A DNA stretch of 64,000 nt from Pedobacter cryoconitis (lineage in GTDB: Bacteria; Bacteroidota; Bacteroidia; Sphingobacteriales; Sphingobacteriaceae). Shown piece by piece: positions 1 to 8,958 of this stretch. Location of the stretch: the NCBI RefSeq assembly GCF_014200605.1, contig NZ_JACHCE010000001.1, positions 806,001-870,000 of the forward strand, written 5' to 3'. The stretch's first letter is position 1; every line of letters starts with the position of its first letter. The notes beneath the pieces were generated by a model that was not told the origin of the DNA, made no database searches, and worked only from the letters and a program-made list of their open reading frames with translations. Position numbers and translations under genes: made by a program.

Positions 1-408
1 CCTGGTGCGGTACATATTTTTTGCCAGCTGCTGGGTAATGGTGCTTGCGCCTCTTTTATCACCTGTGGCTGTTGAAATTCCACTGGACAATAAAGATCTG
101 AAATCAATGCCCATATGTTTGTAGAAACGAACATCCTCTGTAGCGACCAGTGCATTGATTACACTTGGTGATATTTGTTTAAAAATAACAGGAGTACGGT
201 TTTCTTTGTAATATCTTCCAATTAGCTTTCCATCCGAAGTATATAATTCTGAGCCGACACTTTGTGTGGGCAGTTTAATATCCCTGTAAGAAGGAGAGTA
301 GCCAAAAAGCCACAGGAAATTTAATTGAAGTGCGCAAAAGAAAATGATGATACAGAAAATAAATACGGAGAAATAACGCAGGTATTTATTATGGATCTCT
401 TTAAACAT
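1..408 (-). CDS. Penicillin-binding protein 1A-type transglycosylase, N-terminal part (cut by window edge)
   Basis: The first 136 residues of a class A penicillin-binding protein (peptidoglycan glycosyltransferase, family GT51) are present; the rest lies outside the window. Residues 12-35 form a membrane anchor (IIFFCALQL). EDVRFYKHMGID at 91-102 is GT51 motif 1 with the catalytic Glu91, and GASTITQQLAKN at 120-131 is motif 2. The start MFKEIHNKY directly precedes the anchor as usual in the family. It would polymerise lipid II glycan strands on the outer face of the inner membrane. Because the downstream part is missing, the transpeptidase domain is assumed, and a monofunctional transglycosylase cannot be excluded. 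Confidence 0.9.
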   Translation of the reverse strand, partial: MFKEIHNKYLRYFSVFIFCIIIFFCALQLNFLWLFGYSPSYRDIKLPTQSVGSELYTSDGKLIGRYYKENRTPVIFKQISPSVINALVATEDVRFYKHMGIDFRSLLSSGISTATGDKRGASTITQQLAKNMYRTR

Positions 409-725
409 ACGATATGGTCAAAAAATTAATAAAACAGTTTAAATTAAATCATGTTAAGAATCCATTTGAGTTTATAAGGTAAGGATATTTAACGCCCAAA
501 TATAAGCGATAACCTTCTTTACCTTGTAAAATCAAAAAAAATCAGAGAACATTATGTGCAAATTAACGTAAATAAATCACTAAAATTTTTGACATTATAA
601 AATACGTTGCGCTTAATAAGCTATACCCGGCCTATCATACCTGATTTTTAATGTATTAAGCAAGCCTTTTGTTAAGAATAAATCCGGGTAATAGCTTATC
701 TGAAAAGCGGATCAGAGAATTGAAT
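409..725. other. Intergenic gap with an imperfect long-range inverted repeat
   Basis: This AT-rich gap lies between the PBP start (minus strand) and the end of the next minus-strand gene. It should hold the PBP promoter and the terminator of 726-1919. The only clear structure is an inverted repeat: ATAAGCTATACCCGG at 616-630 and CCGGGTAATAGCTTAT at 684-699, arms complementary except for one extra A, separated by 53 bases. No coding signal was seen. Confidence 0.5.
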
Positions 726-1919
726 TTATCTCAGAACCTGCCCGCCAGCTATAATATGTCTGTTTTGCAGACCCTTTTCAGAACTGAATGTGGCAACAAT
801 AAATGAAATTTTGAAATTCTGCAGAAATACCAGTCCTAATGACAGCTGTCCAAAGGTGAAATTTGATTTGTTAATTCCCAGGTTGTCTTTAAATACGTCG
901 GTCCCATATATTTTACTGGCGTTAAAATTACAAAAGAACCGCAGGTTATTATTGCTTGTAGTGGCATCTGCATACAGATCTAAACCAAATGAGCCGCTGC
1001 CCGCCCATTTTTCTGTTTTTGTACCAAATTCAGGAAAGTCTGCAGTGCCCCTGGTAATTAATCTTGAAATAAGATTGTATTGGTTGTTTTTTGAGTGTAA
1101 ATAAGCAAGGGGGTATTCGAAATTTAAAACGGTATTTCCTCCTGAAGTCACTAGTCTCTGGTATGCTTCTTCTTTTTTAGCATCTGCATCAGTCTCTTTA
1201 CCAGTGTTGGAAATCATGGTTCCCAGACTTACCCTGAATAAGCCTAGGTTACCATTGACAATCTCAGAATATACGGATCCGGTATTGTTGCCAAAGTTTA
1301 CACCGGCATTGCCTAAGGCATTGAATCTTTTGCCATCATTACCATAAATCAGATCGAAAAACGCTCTGGAGCGTAGTGACCCAAATCCAAAATTCGTGCT
1401 TTTGAAGCTCATCAGATCTTTTACATATAAATAATATAGACTATCAGTTGTCACCTGAAGTTTAACTATTTGTTTACCGAGTAATATAACACTATCAGAT
1501 TTACGTTTGATAAGGCTGTCCGGGAATAAGAGTTTTTTATTGGATTGACGTGAATTCGTATACAAGTCGTGGAGGATGTTATTCCTGGCTTCATTCTTTT
1601 GTTTCTTGATCGTGGTTTTGTAATTATACTGGATGATGTCAAGTGTTTCATAAACGTCTTCCTTCTTAGTGCTATCTGAATTTATGTCTTTAAGGGTTAT
1701 TATAAATTTGTTTGGGTCTTGCTGTTTAATTTGATACAGGAAGGCTTCATCAGATAATTCCACATTGTTTTTTAGATCTTTGATTTGATCAATTTTGATT
1801 TTTTGGGTTACATTTTCCGTGATACTTGATGCACCAGGTTTTAATTTGAAACCTAATTGTGCTTTTACGCTAAATGCAGTAAATAGGCTGAATGCAATTA
1901 ATAGAATTTTCTTTTTCAT
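726..1919 (-). CDS. Secreted protein of unknown function, probable outer-membrane barrel
   Basis: I do not recognise the family. The 397-residue product begins with a clear signal peptide (MKKKILLIAFSLFTAFSVKAQ, cleavage after AQ near residue 21). Residues 25-170 are charged and Lys/Asp-rich, probably a helical periplasmic part. From about residue 175 alternating hydrophobic and Gly/Asn-rich segments (FGFGSLRSRAFFDLIYG, AGVNFGNNTGSVYSEIVNG, SLGLVFLQNFKISFIVATF) look like transmembrane beta strands. A surface-exposed or outer-membrane location is inferred. It is a single gene with no functional link visible to PBP1A downstream or PPK2, which is divergent. Confidence 0.6.
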   Translation of the reverse strand: MKKKILLIAFSLFTAFSVKAQLGFKLKPGASSITENVTQKIKIDQIKDLKNNVELSDEAFLYQIKQQDPNKFIITLKDINSDSTKKEDVYETLDIIQYNYKTTIKKQKNEARNNILHDLYTNSRQSNKKLLFPDSLIKRKSDSVILLGKQIVKLQVTTDSLYYLYVKDLMSFKSTNFGFGSLRSRAFFDLIYGNDGKRFNALGNAGVNFGNNTGSVYSEIVNGNLGLFRVSLGTMISNTGKETDADAKKEEAYQRLVTSGGNTVLNFEYPLAYLHSKNNQYNLISRLITRGTADFPEFGTKTEKWAGSGSFGLDLYADATTSNNNLRFFCNFNASKIYGTDVFKDNLGINKSNFTFGQLSLGLVFLQNFKISFIVATFSSEKGLQNRHIIAGGQVLR

Positions 1920-2124
1920 TTTGAGAGCTTTTAAATTGTTTTTAATTAGTTATTTGTCAGATATACAAACCTATATGGATTTTTTACCCGCAATAAAAAG
2001 CTCGGAATTTTATTCTGTTACGAATGATATATTGAATATTCAGTAACTTGTAATGCTGAAGTGATAAGTTTGAATACCAAAAAGCAATTGTGAATAAATA
2101 ATTGATACACGTTTTAATTATTAA

Positions 2125-2152
2125 TTGGCATTAATTGTGCTTCATACCTTTA
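2125..2152 (+). promoter_or_regulatory. Possible promoter of the PPK2 gene
   Basis: TTGG at 2125-2128 and TACCTTTA at 2145-2152 resemble the Bacteroidota -33 (TTTG) and -7 (TAnnTTTG) elements, with one mismatch in the -7 box and a spacing close to the norm. The -7 box ends 31 bases before the ATG at 2184. This is a weak, by-eye prediction. Confidence 0.3.
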
Positions 2153-2183
2153 TCAGCTAAACATTATTTTTTATAAAATATCC

Positions 2184-3065
2184 ATGAGTAAAGAAACCGA
2201 CCGCTTTTTAGCGCCAGCAGGACAAAAGATAAAATTGAAGGATTATACTACCCATTATAAAAGTGATACAAGTAAAAAAGTTGGGAAGGCAACGCTTGCT
2301 GCAATTAAAGAAAAGCTAAGTGACTATCAGGAAACCTTATATGCTGAAAACTCACATTCAGTACTGATCATTTTCCAGGCAATGGATGCAGCAGGAAAAG
2401 ATAGCGCAATTTCGCATGTGATGTCTGGTTTAAATCCGCAGGGCTGCCAGGTTTTTAGTTTTAAAACACCGAATGCGAATGAGTACGCACATGATTTTTT
2501 ATGGAGACATTATATCGCCCTGCCTCAAAGAGGACGAATAGGTATTCATAACAGGTCACATTATGAAAATGTACTGGTTTGTAAAGTTCATCCGGAATAT
2601 GTTCTTAATGAAAGGATTCCTGCTTATGATGAGGTGAAGAAAATAGATAAAAACTTCTGGAAAGCACGTTATGAAAGTATTCGTAATTTTGAGCAGCAGC
2701 TAACTGAAAACGGAACTATCATCCTTAAATTCTTTCTGTATGTTTCTGAAGAGGAGCAAAAGGTACGTTTCCTGGATAGAATCAATGATCCTTCAAAAAA
2801 CTGGAAGTTCTCCTCCAGCGATATTGCCGAAAGACAGTTATGGAAAGATTATATGACTGCCTATGAGGAGGCAATTACAGAAACCTCAACAGAAAATGCA
2901 CCGTGGTATATTATTCCTGCCGATAAAAAATGGTTTGCCCGTTTAACGATCAGTCAGATTCTGGAAGAAACGTTTAAGAAAATGAAGCTTAAATATCCTG
3001 TATTACCAGATGAGGAAATGGCTAAACTTGAGGAGTATAAGAAAAAATTAATGGGAGAAGATTAA
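2184..3065 (+). CDS. ppk2: PPK2-family polyphosphate:nucleotide phosphotransferase
   Basis: This 293-residue cytosolic kinase moves phosphate between inorganic polyphosphate and nucleoside mono- or diphosphates. The PPK2 fold is shown by the Walker A-like FQAMDAAGKDSA (residues 64-75), the conserved NRSHYENVLV (123-132, a Walker B/lid-module region), the RFLDRINDPSKNWKFS segment and WYIIPADKKWFARL near the C-terminus. Length is typical for a single-domain PPK2. Which class it belongs to (ADP- or AMP-phosphorylating) cannot be told by eye. It stands alone; the next feature downstream is a B12 riboswitch for another operon. Confidence 0.93.
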   Translation: MSKETDRFLAPAGQKIKLKDYTTHYKSDTSKKVGKATLAAIKEKLSDYQETLYAENSHSVLIIFQAMDAAGKDSAISHVMSGLNPQGCQVFSFKTPNANEYAHDFLWRHYIALPQRGRIGIHNRSHYENVLVCKVHPEYVLNERIPAYDEVKKIDKNFWKARYESIRNFEQQLTENGTIILKFFLYVSEEEQKVRFLDRINDPSKNWKFSSSDIAERQLWKDYMTAYEEAITETSTENAPWYIIPADKKWFARLTISQILEETFKKMKLKYPVLPDEEMAKLEEYKKKLMGED

Positions 3066-3068
3066 GCA

Positions 3069-3101
3069 GGATATTGAATTAGAAGATAAATTTCAATATC
3101 C
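3069..3101 (+). terminator. Hairpin after PPK2, possible terminator
   Basis: GGATATTGAA (3069-3078) pairs perfectly with TTCAATATCC (3092-3101) around a 13-base loop, just after the PPK2 stop. There is no strong T-run, so it may be a weak terminator or an mRNA 3' stabiliser. Confidence 0.4.
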
Positions 3102-3144
3102 ATTGGATCTATATCGCTTATTTTAATAACTTTGCGTAGCTTTT

Positions 3145-3330
3145 GGTTTCTGATTTTGCTAATCAGGATTAAAAGGGAATATGGTGTGAATCCATAACTG
3201 TCCCGCAGCTGTAAGCTCCTTAATGGAATTCTTATCCGGCCACTCATATAAATTTATGGGGAAGGCATGAATATCCAGGAGTAAGTCAGAAGACCTGCCT
3301 ATAGCCATATAATTTCATAGCTTTCGTGGA
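3145..3330 (+). ncRNA. Cobalamin (B12) riboswitch
   Basis: The leader shows the conserved cobalamin aptamer blocks in order: AAAAGGGAAT (3171-3180), GTGTGAATCC (3184-3193), ACTGTCCCGCAGCTGTAAGC (3197-3216), GCCACT (3239-3244), GGGGAAGGC (3258-3266), and the B12 box AGTCAGAAGACCTGCC (3284-3299). It sits 110 bases before a BtuB-like receptor gene, the usual target. After the box, AGCTTTCGTGGATTGAAGCT forms a small hairpin that could be part of the expression platform. Cobalamin binding should switch off the downstream uptake genes. Exact ends are approximate. Confidence 0.95.
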
Positions 3331-3411
3331 TTGAAGCTAGGAGTGAGCACTTATTATTAACGTAATCATTTCCTTGATCTGCTGTTTGCTGTGGGTAACA
3401 CTCACAACAAA

Positions 3412-5451
3412 ATGACTAAAAGAAAATTTGCCTTTAATGGCATCTGTAATTCTTTTTTCGGTTTTTCTGCTATAATATGGCTAGGGGTATTCGTGCCTTA
3501 TAATTCTTCGGCACAAACCGACTCTGTTAAAAAAGCAGACGAACTTAAAGAAGTTTCTATTCGTGCGATTAAACTGGGCAAACGTCAGCTTTCCGCTTCT
3601 CCTTTACAAATTTTATCCGGCAAAGATCTCGAGAGATTAAACAGCTTATCAGTTGCGGATGCCATCCGGTTTTTCTCTGGAGTGCAATTGAAGGATTATG
3701 GAGGAATAGGAGGTTTAAAGACGATTAATGTCAGAAGCATGGGTACTAACCATACTGCTGTATTTTATGATGGTGTACAGTTAGGAAATGCGCAAAACGG
3801 ACAAGTTGATCTGGGAAAATTCTCCTTAGACAATATTGAAGAAATAGAACTTTATAATGGGCAAAAGAGTACCATTTTCCAGTCTGCAAGAGGTTTCGCC
3901 TCTGGAAGTTCTCTATACCTGAATACCAAACAGCCTGTATTTGAAAATGGACAGACTGATCACTTTAAAGCTTCTGTTAAAGGAGGTTCATTTGGATTGA
4001 TTAATCCAAGTGTGTTGTGGCAGCATAAAATCAGTGATGCAGTTTCAGCCTCTTTTAATACAGAATATAAAAATGCTAATGGCCGTTATAAGTTCAGGTA
4101 TACCAATGGTGTTTATGATACTACCCTGGTAAGAAAGAACGCAGATATAGAAACCATGCGTATTGAGGCAGGATTGAATGGTAAATTACAGGATAGCAGT
4201 GTCTGGAAAGCTAAGATTTATTACTATAAAGACCACCAGGGATTGCCCGGTGCAATTGTGAGTAATAGATATGACTTTACACAACGCTTATGGAATGAGA
4301 ACTTTTTTGTACAATCCAGTTATAAAAAAGAAGCTGGACGATATAATCTGATGGCATCAGCAAAATACGGAAGTGATTATATGCGGTATCTGAATCCTGA
4401 TTTTGTCAAAGACGATGGATTCCTGGATAACAAATTCAAGCAGCGGGAACTTTATTTATCACTGACCAATAGGTATAAGATCAATTCATTCTGGGATGTA
4501 GTTTTATCTGGTGATTATCAGTATAACACTTTGGATGCAAATCTTGACTATTTTGCTTATCCTACAAGAAATACCTTTTTGACGGCATTAGCTACTCAAA
4601 TTCATTTTGAAAGAGTTGATGTACAGGCGAATTTACTTAGCACTTATGTGAATGATAAAGTAAAGCAGTTTCTTTCTCCAGGTAACAAAAATGAACTTAC
4701 CCCTACAGTAATGGTTTCTTTGCAGCCATTTGACAACCTGAAGGAATTCAGGGTGCGCAGTTTTTACAAGAGCATTTTTCGTATGCCTACTTTTAACGAT
4801 TTGTACTATACATTTATTGGAAGTACATCGCTTAGGCCAGAATATACTAAGCAATATGATTTAGGGTTAACCTACATCAGGGCTTTTAAAGGGCAGAAAT
4901 TGCAGCAAATATCAATTCAGACTGACGCTTATTACAATAAGGTAAAAGACAAAATTGTTGCTGTGCCAAGTGCTAATCTGGCTGGCTGGAGCATGCAAAA
5001 CTTAGGCAGAGTAGAAATTAAAGGTTTAGATGTGAACATACAAACAGCCTGGAATATTGTAACAGATCTTTCATTGACTACCGGATTAACTTATACTTAT
5101 CAGCAGGCACTGAACGTAACCGATAAGAAACTGAACTATAGAAATCAGATTGTATATACACCAGTAAACAGTGGCTCGTTTATTTTGGGCGCTGACTGGA
5201 AAAATCTGGCCATGAATTATAGTTATATCTATGTTGGTCAGCGGTTTAATCAGGGTGCTAATAATGTATATAATTATGTGCCCGCCTGGTATACACATGA
5301 TATTGCCTTTCATTATACCAAAGTATTGAAGCATGATAATATTCGTTTTTCCGCAGAGGTCAACAACTTGCTCAATCAGTATTATGATGTAATAGCTAAT
5401 TTCCCAATGCCTGGCCGTTCTTACCGTTTCACCTTAGCCTATTCTTATTAA
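3412..5451 (+). CDS. btuB: TonB-dependent vitamin B12 receptor, BtuB-like
   Basis: The product is a TonB-dependent outer-membrane receptor. A signal peptide ends near NSSAQ, a possible TonB box lies in ELKEVSIRA, the plug domain follows (LQILSGKDLERLNSLSVADAIRF, then VRSMGTNHTAVFYDGVQLGN), and a beta barrel runs to the C-terminal aromatic residue (LAYSY). There is no carboxypeptidase-like N-terminal domain, so it is BtuB-like and not SusC-like. B12 as substrate is inferred from the riboswitch just upstream and the BtuG-like gene just downstream. I prefer the ATG at 3412, which gives MTKRKFAF and a normal signal peptide; a GTG at 3391 would add seven residues. The first gene of a four-gene operon. 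Confidence 0.9.
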   Translation: MTKRKFAFNGICNSFFGFSAIIWLGVFVPYNSSAQTDSVKKADELKEVSIRAIKLGKRQLSASPLQILSGKDLERLNSLSVADAIRFFSGVQLKDYGGIGGLKTINVRSMGTNHTAVFYDGVQLGNAQNGQVDLGKFSLDNIEEIELYNGQKSTIFQSARGFASGSSLYLNTKQPVFENGQTDHFKASVKGGSFGLINPSVLWQHKISDAVSASFNTEYKNANGRYKFRYTNGVYDTTLVRKNADIETMRIEAGLNGKLQDSSVWKAKIYYYKDHQGLPGAIVSNRYDFTQRLWNENFFVQSSYKKEAGRYNLMASAKYGSDYMRYLNPDFVKDDGFLDNKFKQRELYLSLTNRYKINSFWDVVLSGDYQYNTLDANLDYFAYPTRNTFLTALATQIHFERVDVQANLLSTYVNDKVKQFLSPGNKNELTPTVMVSLQPFDNLKEFRVRSFYKSIFRMPTFNDLYYTFIGSTSLRPEYTKQYDLGLTYIRAFKGQKLQQISIQTDAYYNKVKDKIVAVPSANLAGWSMQNLGRVEIKGLDVNIQTAWNIVTDLSLTTGLTYTYQQALNVTDKKLNYRNQIVYTPVNSGSFILGADWKNLAMNYSYIYVGQRFNQGANNVYNYVPAWYTHDIAFHYTKVLKHDNIRFSAEVNNLLNQYYDVIANFPMPGRSYRFTLAYSY

Positions 5452-5474
5452 AATATAACCTTAAATAATCAAAT

Positions 5475-6611
5475 ATGAAAAAAGATCTCCTTTATCGTTT
5501 ATTACTGGTTGTTATGGTATCTGCATCCCTGTTTTCCTGCAGGAAGGATCCTCAACCAGCGCCTGAACAAGTAGAAATATTAGAACCAACACCGTCGGGC
5601 CCTGTAAAAGGCCTTTACCTGTTGAACGAGGGCAACATGAATATGAATAAAGCTTCTCTGGATTATCTGGATTTAGCAACTGGTGTCTATCGCCGGAATA
5701 TTTATAATCAGGCCAATCCTGAAATCGTTAAAGGCCTGGGTGATGTAGGTAATGATATTGGTGTTTATGGCTCTAAAGTATATGTAGTCGTAAATCTCTC
5801 GAATAAAATAGAGGTTTTGAATGCTAAAACAGGTAAAAAGCTCGGTCAGATTCCGCTTGCGAATAGCAGGTATATCACTTTTTATAAGGGGAAAGCCTAT
5901 GCAAGTGCTTACCTGGGTACGCTGGGTGACCCTACAGCTGGTAATGGTGTTGTTATTGAAATAGATACGGCAACACTTACTGAAAAAAGAAGAGTTCAGG
6001 TTGGCCGGCAGCCAGAAGAACTAGCGGTTGTCAGAGGAAAATTATTTGTTGCTAACTCTGGTGGATACAGCCCTAAAAACTATGAAAGAACTGTTTCAGT
6101 GATTGATCTGAATAGCTTTCAGGTAACTAATAATATAGGTGTAGCTGTTAATCTTCATCGCCTGAAAGCTGATCAGTATGGTGACATATATGTGAGTTCA
6201 AGAGGGGATTACATCAATATACCTTCTAAACTTTTCGTCATCGATTCTCAGACTGAAAAGGTGAAAAAGACATTTGATCTGGGAATTAGTGAAATTGTAA
6301 TAGATGGCGATCTCGCTTATTATTACAGTACTGAATATAGTAAAATAACGGAAAAAAATACGATTACTTATGGAATGATTGATGTGAAAACAGAGACTCC
6401 ATTGAGCAAAAGTTTCATTACTGATGGTACAAATGAACAAATAACGGTTCCTTATGGAATTGCGGTTAATCCAATTACTAAAGATGTATTTGTAACAGAT
6501 GCGAAGGATTATGTTTCCCCTGGTACTTTATATTGCTTTAGCCCTTCGGGTATAAAGAAATTTGAAGTAACCACAGGTGATATCCCTGCCCATTTTGCCT
6601 TCGTTTATTAA
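5475..6611 (+). CDS. BtuG-like surface beta-propeller lipoprotein (YncE/DUF5074 type)
   Basis: A 378-residue lipoprotein: signal MKKDLLYRLLLVVMVSASLFSC with the lipidated Cys at 22. The rest consists of repeated blades with patterns such as GVYGSKVYVVVNLSNKIEVLNAKTGK, FVANSGGY..RTVSVIDLNSF and KDVFVTDAKDYVSPGTLYCFSPSG, typical of YncE/DUF5074 seven-bladed propellers. In Bacteroides, BtuG proteins of this fold bind cobalamin at the cell surface and cap BtuB; the position 23 bases after a BtuB-like gene under a B12 riboswitch points to the same role. No residue that would prove cobalamin binding can be identified by eye. Confidence 0.82.
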   Translation: MKKDLLYRLLLVVMVSASLFSCRKDPQPAPEQVEILEPTPSGPVKGLYLLNEGNMNMNKASLDYLDLATGVYRRNIYNQANPEIVKGLGDVGNDIGVYGSKVYVVVNLSNKIEVLNAKTGKKLGQIPLANSRYITFYKGKAYASAYLGTLGDPTAGNGVVIEIDTATLTEKRRVQVGRQPEELAVVRGKLFVANSGGYSPKNYERTVSVIDLNSFQVTNNIGVAVNLHRLKADQYGDIYVSSRGDYINIPSKLFVIDSQTEKVKKTFDLGISEIVIDGDLAYYYSTEYSKITEKNTITYGMIDVKTETPLSKSFITDGTNEQITVPYGIAVNPITKDVFVTDAKDYVSPGTLYCFSPSGIKKFEVTTGDIPAHFAFVY

Positions 6612-6631
6612 TCAACCTAAACCATTATATA

Positions 6632-7552
6632 ATGAAACATCTGCAAACTAATTTAAAGCCCCTTGCAATTGCACTTATTACAGCTATTGCATTCACAGGG
6701 TGTAAAAAAGACGCAAATAATGACATTAAGACCGGTGCTCCGGTAAGAGAGGTAACTGCAGGAAGCAGTAAATTTATTTCTAAAGTATTTGAATATCTGC
6801 CAGCTCCGGGACAATTTATCAATGAAAGTCTGGGGAGTCTTGCTGGCGCACAGCGGATTATAGGTGACGTTAGTCAAACAGGAATGGTCTCTTTAGGCGG
6901 TTATGGTGGCTATATCGTTTTTGGATTTGATCATTCTATTACCAACAGACAAGGTTACGATCTGGCAATTTATGGCAATCCATTAGGCCCTGTTTTACAA
7001 TGGTCAGAGCCGGGAATTGTTATGGTAAGTCAGGATACTAATGGTAACGGTTTGCCGGATGATCAATGGTATGAGCTTGCAGGAAGTGAATATAATGCTG
7101 CGGGTACGATTAAAAACTACCAGATAACCTATACTAATCCTAAAGCAACAGCAAATGTAAACTGGATTGATAATCAGGGAAGATCGGGGCAGGTAGAAAT
7201 TAATCAGTTTCACAAGCATAACTATTATCCGCTTTTTGCGCCAAATCAGGAGACTCTTACATTCAGCGGGACATTGTTGAAGTCTACCTGGGGTACCGAG
7301 GGTGATATTTCTGTGAACCGTGCATTTAGTTATGGCTATACAGACAGCTGGTCAACCGGTGATAATTATGCTGATAATATGTATAACTCCTTTGATATTT
7401 CATGGGCATTAAACAGTGCCGGTCAGCCTGCTAATCTTGCGACAATTGACTTTGTGAAGGTTTATACCGGTCAGAATGAAAAAGGCAATACGATGTTAGG
7501 TGAAATTTCTACCGAAGTCAGAGGTGCCGCAGATTTAAATATTAACAACTAA
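6632..7552 (+). CDS. Surface lipoprotein of the B12 uptake operon
   Basis: A 306-residue lipoprotein (signal ...ITAIAFTGC, lipidated Cys at 24). The mature part starts with KVFEYLPAPGQFINE and contains SLGGYGGYIVFGFDHSI, IYGNPLGPVLQWSEPGIV, DTNGNGLPDDQWYELAGSEY and a long C-terminal part, a pattern I associate with 'cell surface proteins' found beside B12 transporters in Bacteroidota. DTNGNGLPDD resembles a Ca-binding loop. It lies 20 bases after the BtuG-like gene and 8 bases before a second propeller lipoprotein, so it is probably an accessory cobamide-binding or receptor-scaffold protein. Its biochemical role is inferred from context only. Confidence 0.7.
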   Translation: MKHLQTNLKPLAIALITAIAFTGCKKDANNDIKTGAPVREVTAGSSKFISKVFEYLPAPGQFINESLGSLAGAQRIIGDVSQTGMVSLGGYGGYIVFGFDHSITNRQGYDLAIYGNPLGPVLQWSEPGIVMVSQDTNGNGLPDDQWYELAGSEYNAAGTIKNYQITYTNPKATANVNWIDNQGRSGQVEINQFHKHNYYPLFAPNQETLTFSGTLLKSTWGTEGDISVNRAFSYGYTDSWSTGDNYADNMYNSFDISWALNSAGQPANLATIDFVKVYTGQNEKGNTMLGEISTEVRGAADLNINN

Positions 7553-7560
7553 TCAATACA

Positions 7561-8895
7561 ATGAATTTTAAAAAATCAATGCCGTATGTGTTTGCCGGTT
7601 TAGCTATGCTAGCGATCGCATCTTGTAAAAAGGATAATGAAAAAGAGCTTTTAGTTAAGCCGGATGTAGCTGAACAATTGGCTAATGGAGGGAAAGACTC
7701 GATCACAATGAATGAGACATTAATCCTGCATCCTAAATTAAAAAACACTAAAAATGCGATTTACAGCTGGACAGTAAACGGTGCACGTACAGGATCTGAT
7801 TCTGTTTTTACTTTTAATGCGGCTACTAAAGGTGATTTTAAAATCAATTTTAAGGCAGCTACAAACGGTGGTGAAGTGAGTTTAGACTATCAGATTCACG
7901 TATGGGATAAATATGAGAATGGTTTTTATATTGTTAACGAAGGCTGGTTTGGTCATGGAACCGGAACAGTAAGTTTTTACCGTTACAATACCGGAAAAAT
8001 GGAAGACAGTATTTTTGTGAAAGAAAATCCATTGAAAGATCTGGAACCTAAATCATCTACGCTTCAATCTGGTGTGATCTTTAATAAAAAGTTCTACCTG
8101 GTTTCAAAAGTAAATGGCCCAATGGTCGTTACGGACGAATATACGATGAAAGAAATTGCCCGTATCCCAAGTCAGGGAGGTAATGACTGGCGCTCTTTTG
8201 TAGGTATTAATGAAAGTAAAGGTCTGATCAGTGGTGGTAGTGGCGTATATCCACTGAACTTAAATACTTTGGCTATCGGACAAAAAATTACTAATGTTAC
8301 CGGACAGGTTGGTGATATGATCAAACAGGGTGACTATATTTTTGTACTCTCAGCAACTGACGGGGTTGTGATTTTAAATGCTGCTGATAATACAGTGGTG
8401 AAGAAAATTGCTGGTGCTACCATTGGTTTTACCAAAACGATTGACGGTAATGTATGGGCAGCAGGAGGAACTAAATTATTTAAAATCAATGCGACACTGG
8501 ATGTAGAAACGATTACAGTACCTTTTAACCTTTTTGGTTCATGGGGCGCATGGCATCCGGGATCTATCACGGCTTCGACAAGAGAAAATGCGGTGTTTTT
8601 TGCTAAGAATGGATCTTTTAGCGGAGGCTCAGAAATTTATAAATATATTCCCGGAAATGATGCTTCCCTGCAGGCTGCATTCCTGAAATTACCTGCCGGT
8701 AAGATTTTTTATGGAGCTGGTTTAAGCTACAATGCAAAATTGGATCAGTTATTGGTAAGTACTGTACAGTCTGGTTTCGGAGAGAACTTTAAAGTGAACA
8801 ACTTATATTTCTATGATCCGGTAACGGCTGCAGTTAAAAAGACAGTTTCTTATGACGGTTATTATTTCCCTTCGGTTATAGTAGCCCATAATTAA
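7561..8895 (+). CDS. PKD-like plus DUF5074 beta-propeller lipoprotein, second B12 surface binder candidate
   Basis: A 444-residue lipoprotein (signal ...LAMLAIASC, Cys at 22). Residues about 30-110 look like a PKD/Ig-type domain (TLILHPKLKNTKNAIYSW, FKINFKAATNGG..LDYQIHVWD). Residues 115-440 form a propeller of DUF5074 type (ENGFYIVNEGWFGHGTGTVSFYRY, GDYIFVLSATDGVVILNAAD, LDQLLVSTVQSGFG). It differs from the first propeller by the extra N-terminal domain. Last gene of the operon, ended by a strong terminator. Two propellers in one operon may bind different cobamides or precursors; this is inference. Confidence 0.75.
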   Translation: MNFKKSMPYVFAGLAMLAIASCKKDNEKELLVKPDVAEQLANGGKDSITMNETLILHPKLKNTKNAIYSWTVNGARTGSDSVFTFNAATKGDFKINFKAATNGGEVSLDYQIHVWDKYENGFYIVNEGWFGHGTGTVSFYRYNTGKMEDSIFVKENPLKDLEPKSSTLQSGVIFNKKFYLVSKVNGPMVVTDEYTMKEIARIPSQGGNDWRSFVGINESKGLISGGSGVYPLNLNTLAIGQKITNVTGQVGDMIKQGDYIFVLSATDGVVILNAADNTVVKKIAGATIGFTKTIDGNVWAAGGTKLFKINATLDVETITVPFNLFGSWGAWHPGSITASTRENAVFFAKNGSFSGGSEIYKYIPGNDASLQAAFLKLPAGKIFYGAGLSYNAKLDQLLVSTVQSGFGENFKVNNLYFYDPVTAAVKKTVSYDGYYFPSVIVAHN

Positions 8896-8922
8896 TTATA
8901 AAAACCTAGTGTGTGTGTTGTT

Positions 8923-8958
8923 AACCCCCTTTGCCGTAATGGCACAAGGGGGTTTTTT
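8923..8958. terminator. Bidirectional terminator between the B12 operon and the convergent repeat-protein gene
   Basis: AACCCCCTTTGCC pairs with GGCACAAGGGGGTT with one bulged base and a 5-base loop, followed on the plus strand by TTTTTT. The T-run overlaps the stop codon region of the minus-strand gene ending at 8957. Confidence 0.85.

Noticed and set aside
790..1104. 104-residue plus-strand ORF inside the secreted protein gene
   Set aside because: It is a shadow of the well-supported minus-strand gene 726-1919, with no start context or recognisable domain.
3062..3247. 61-residue minus-strand ORF
   Set aside because: It lies antisense over the cobalamin riboswitch and has no family pattern; the conserved RNA explains the sequence.
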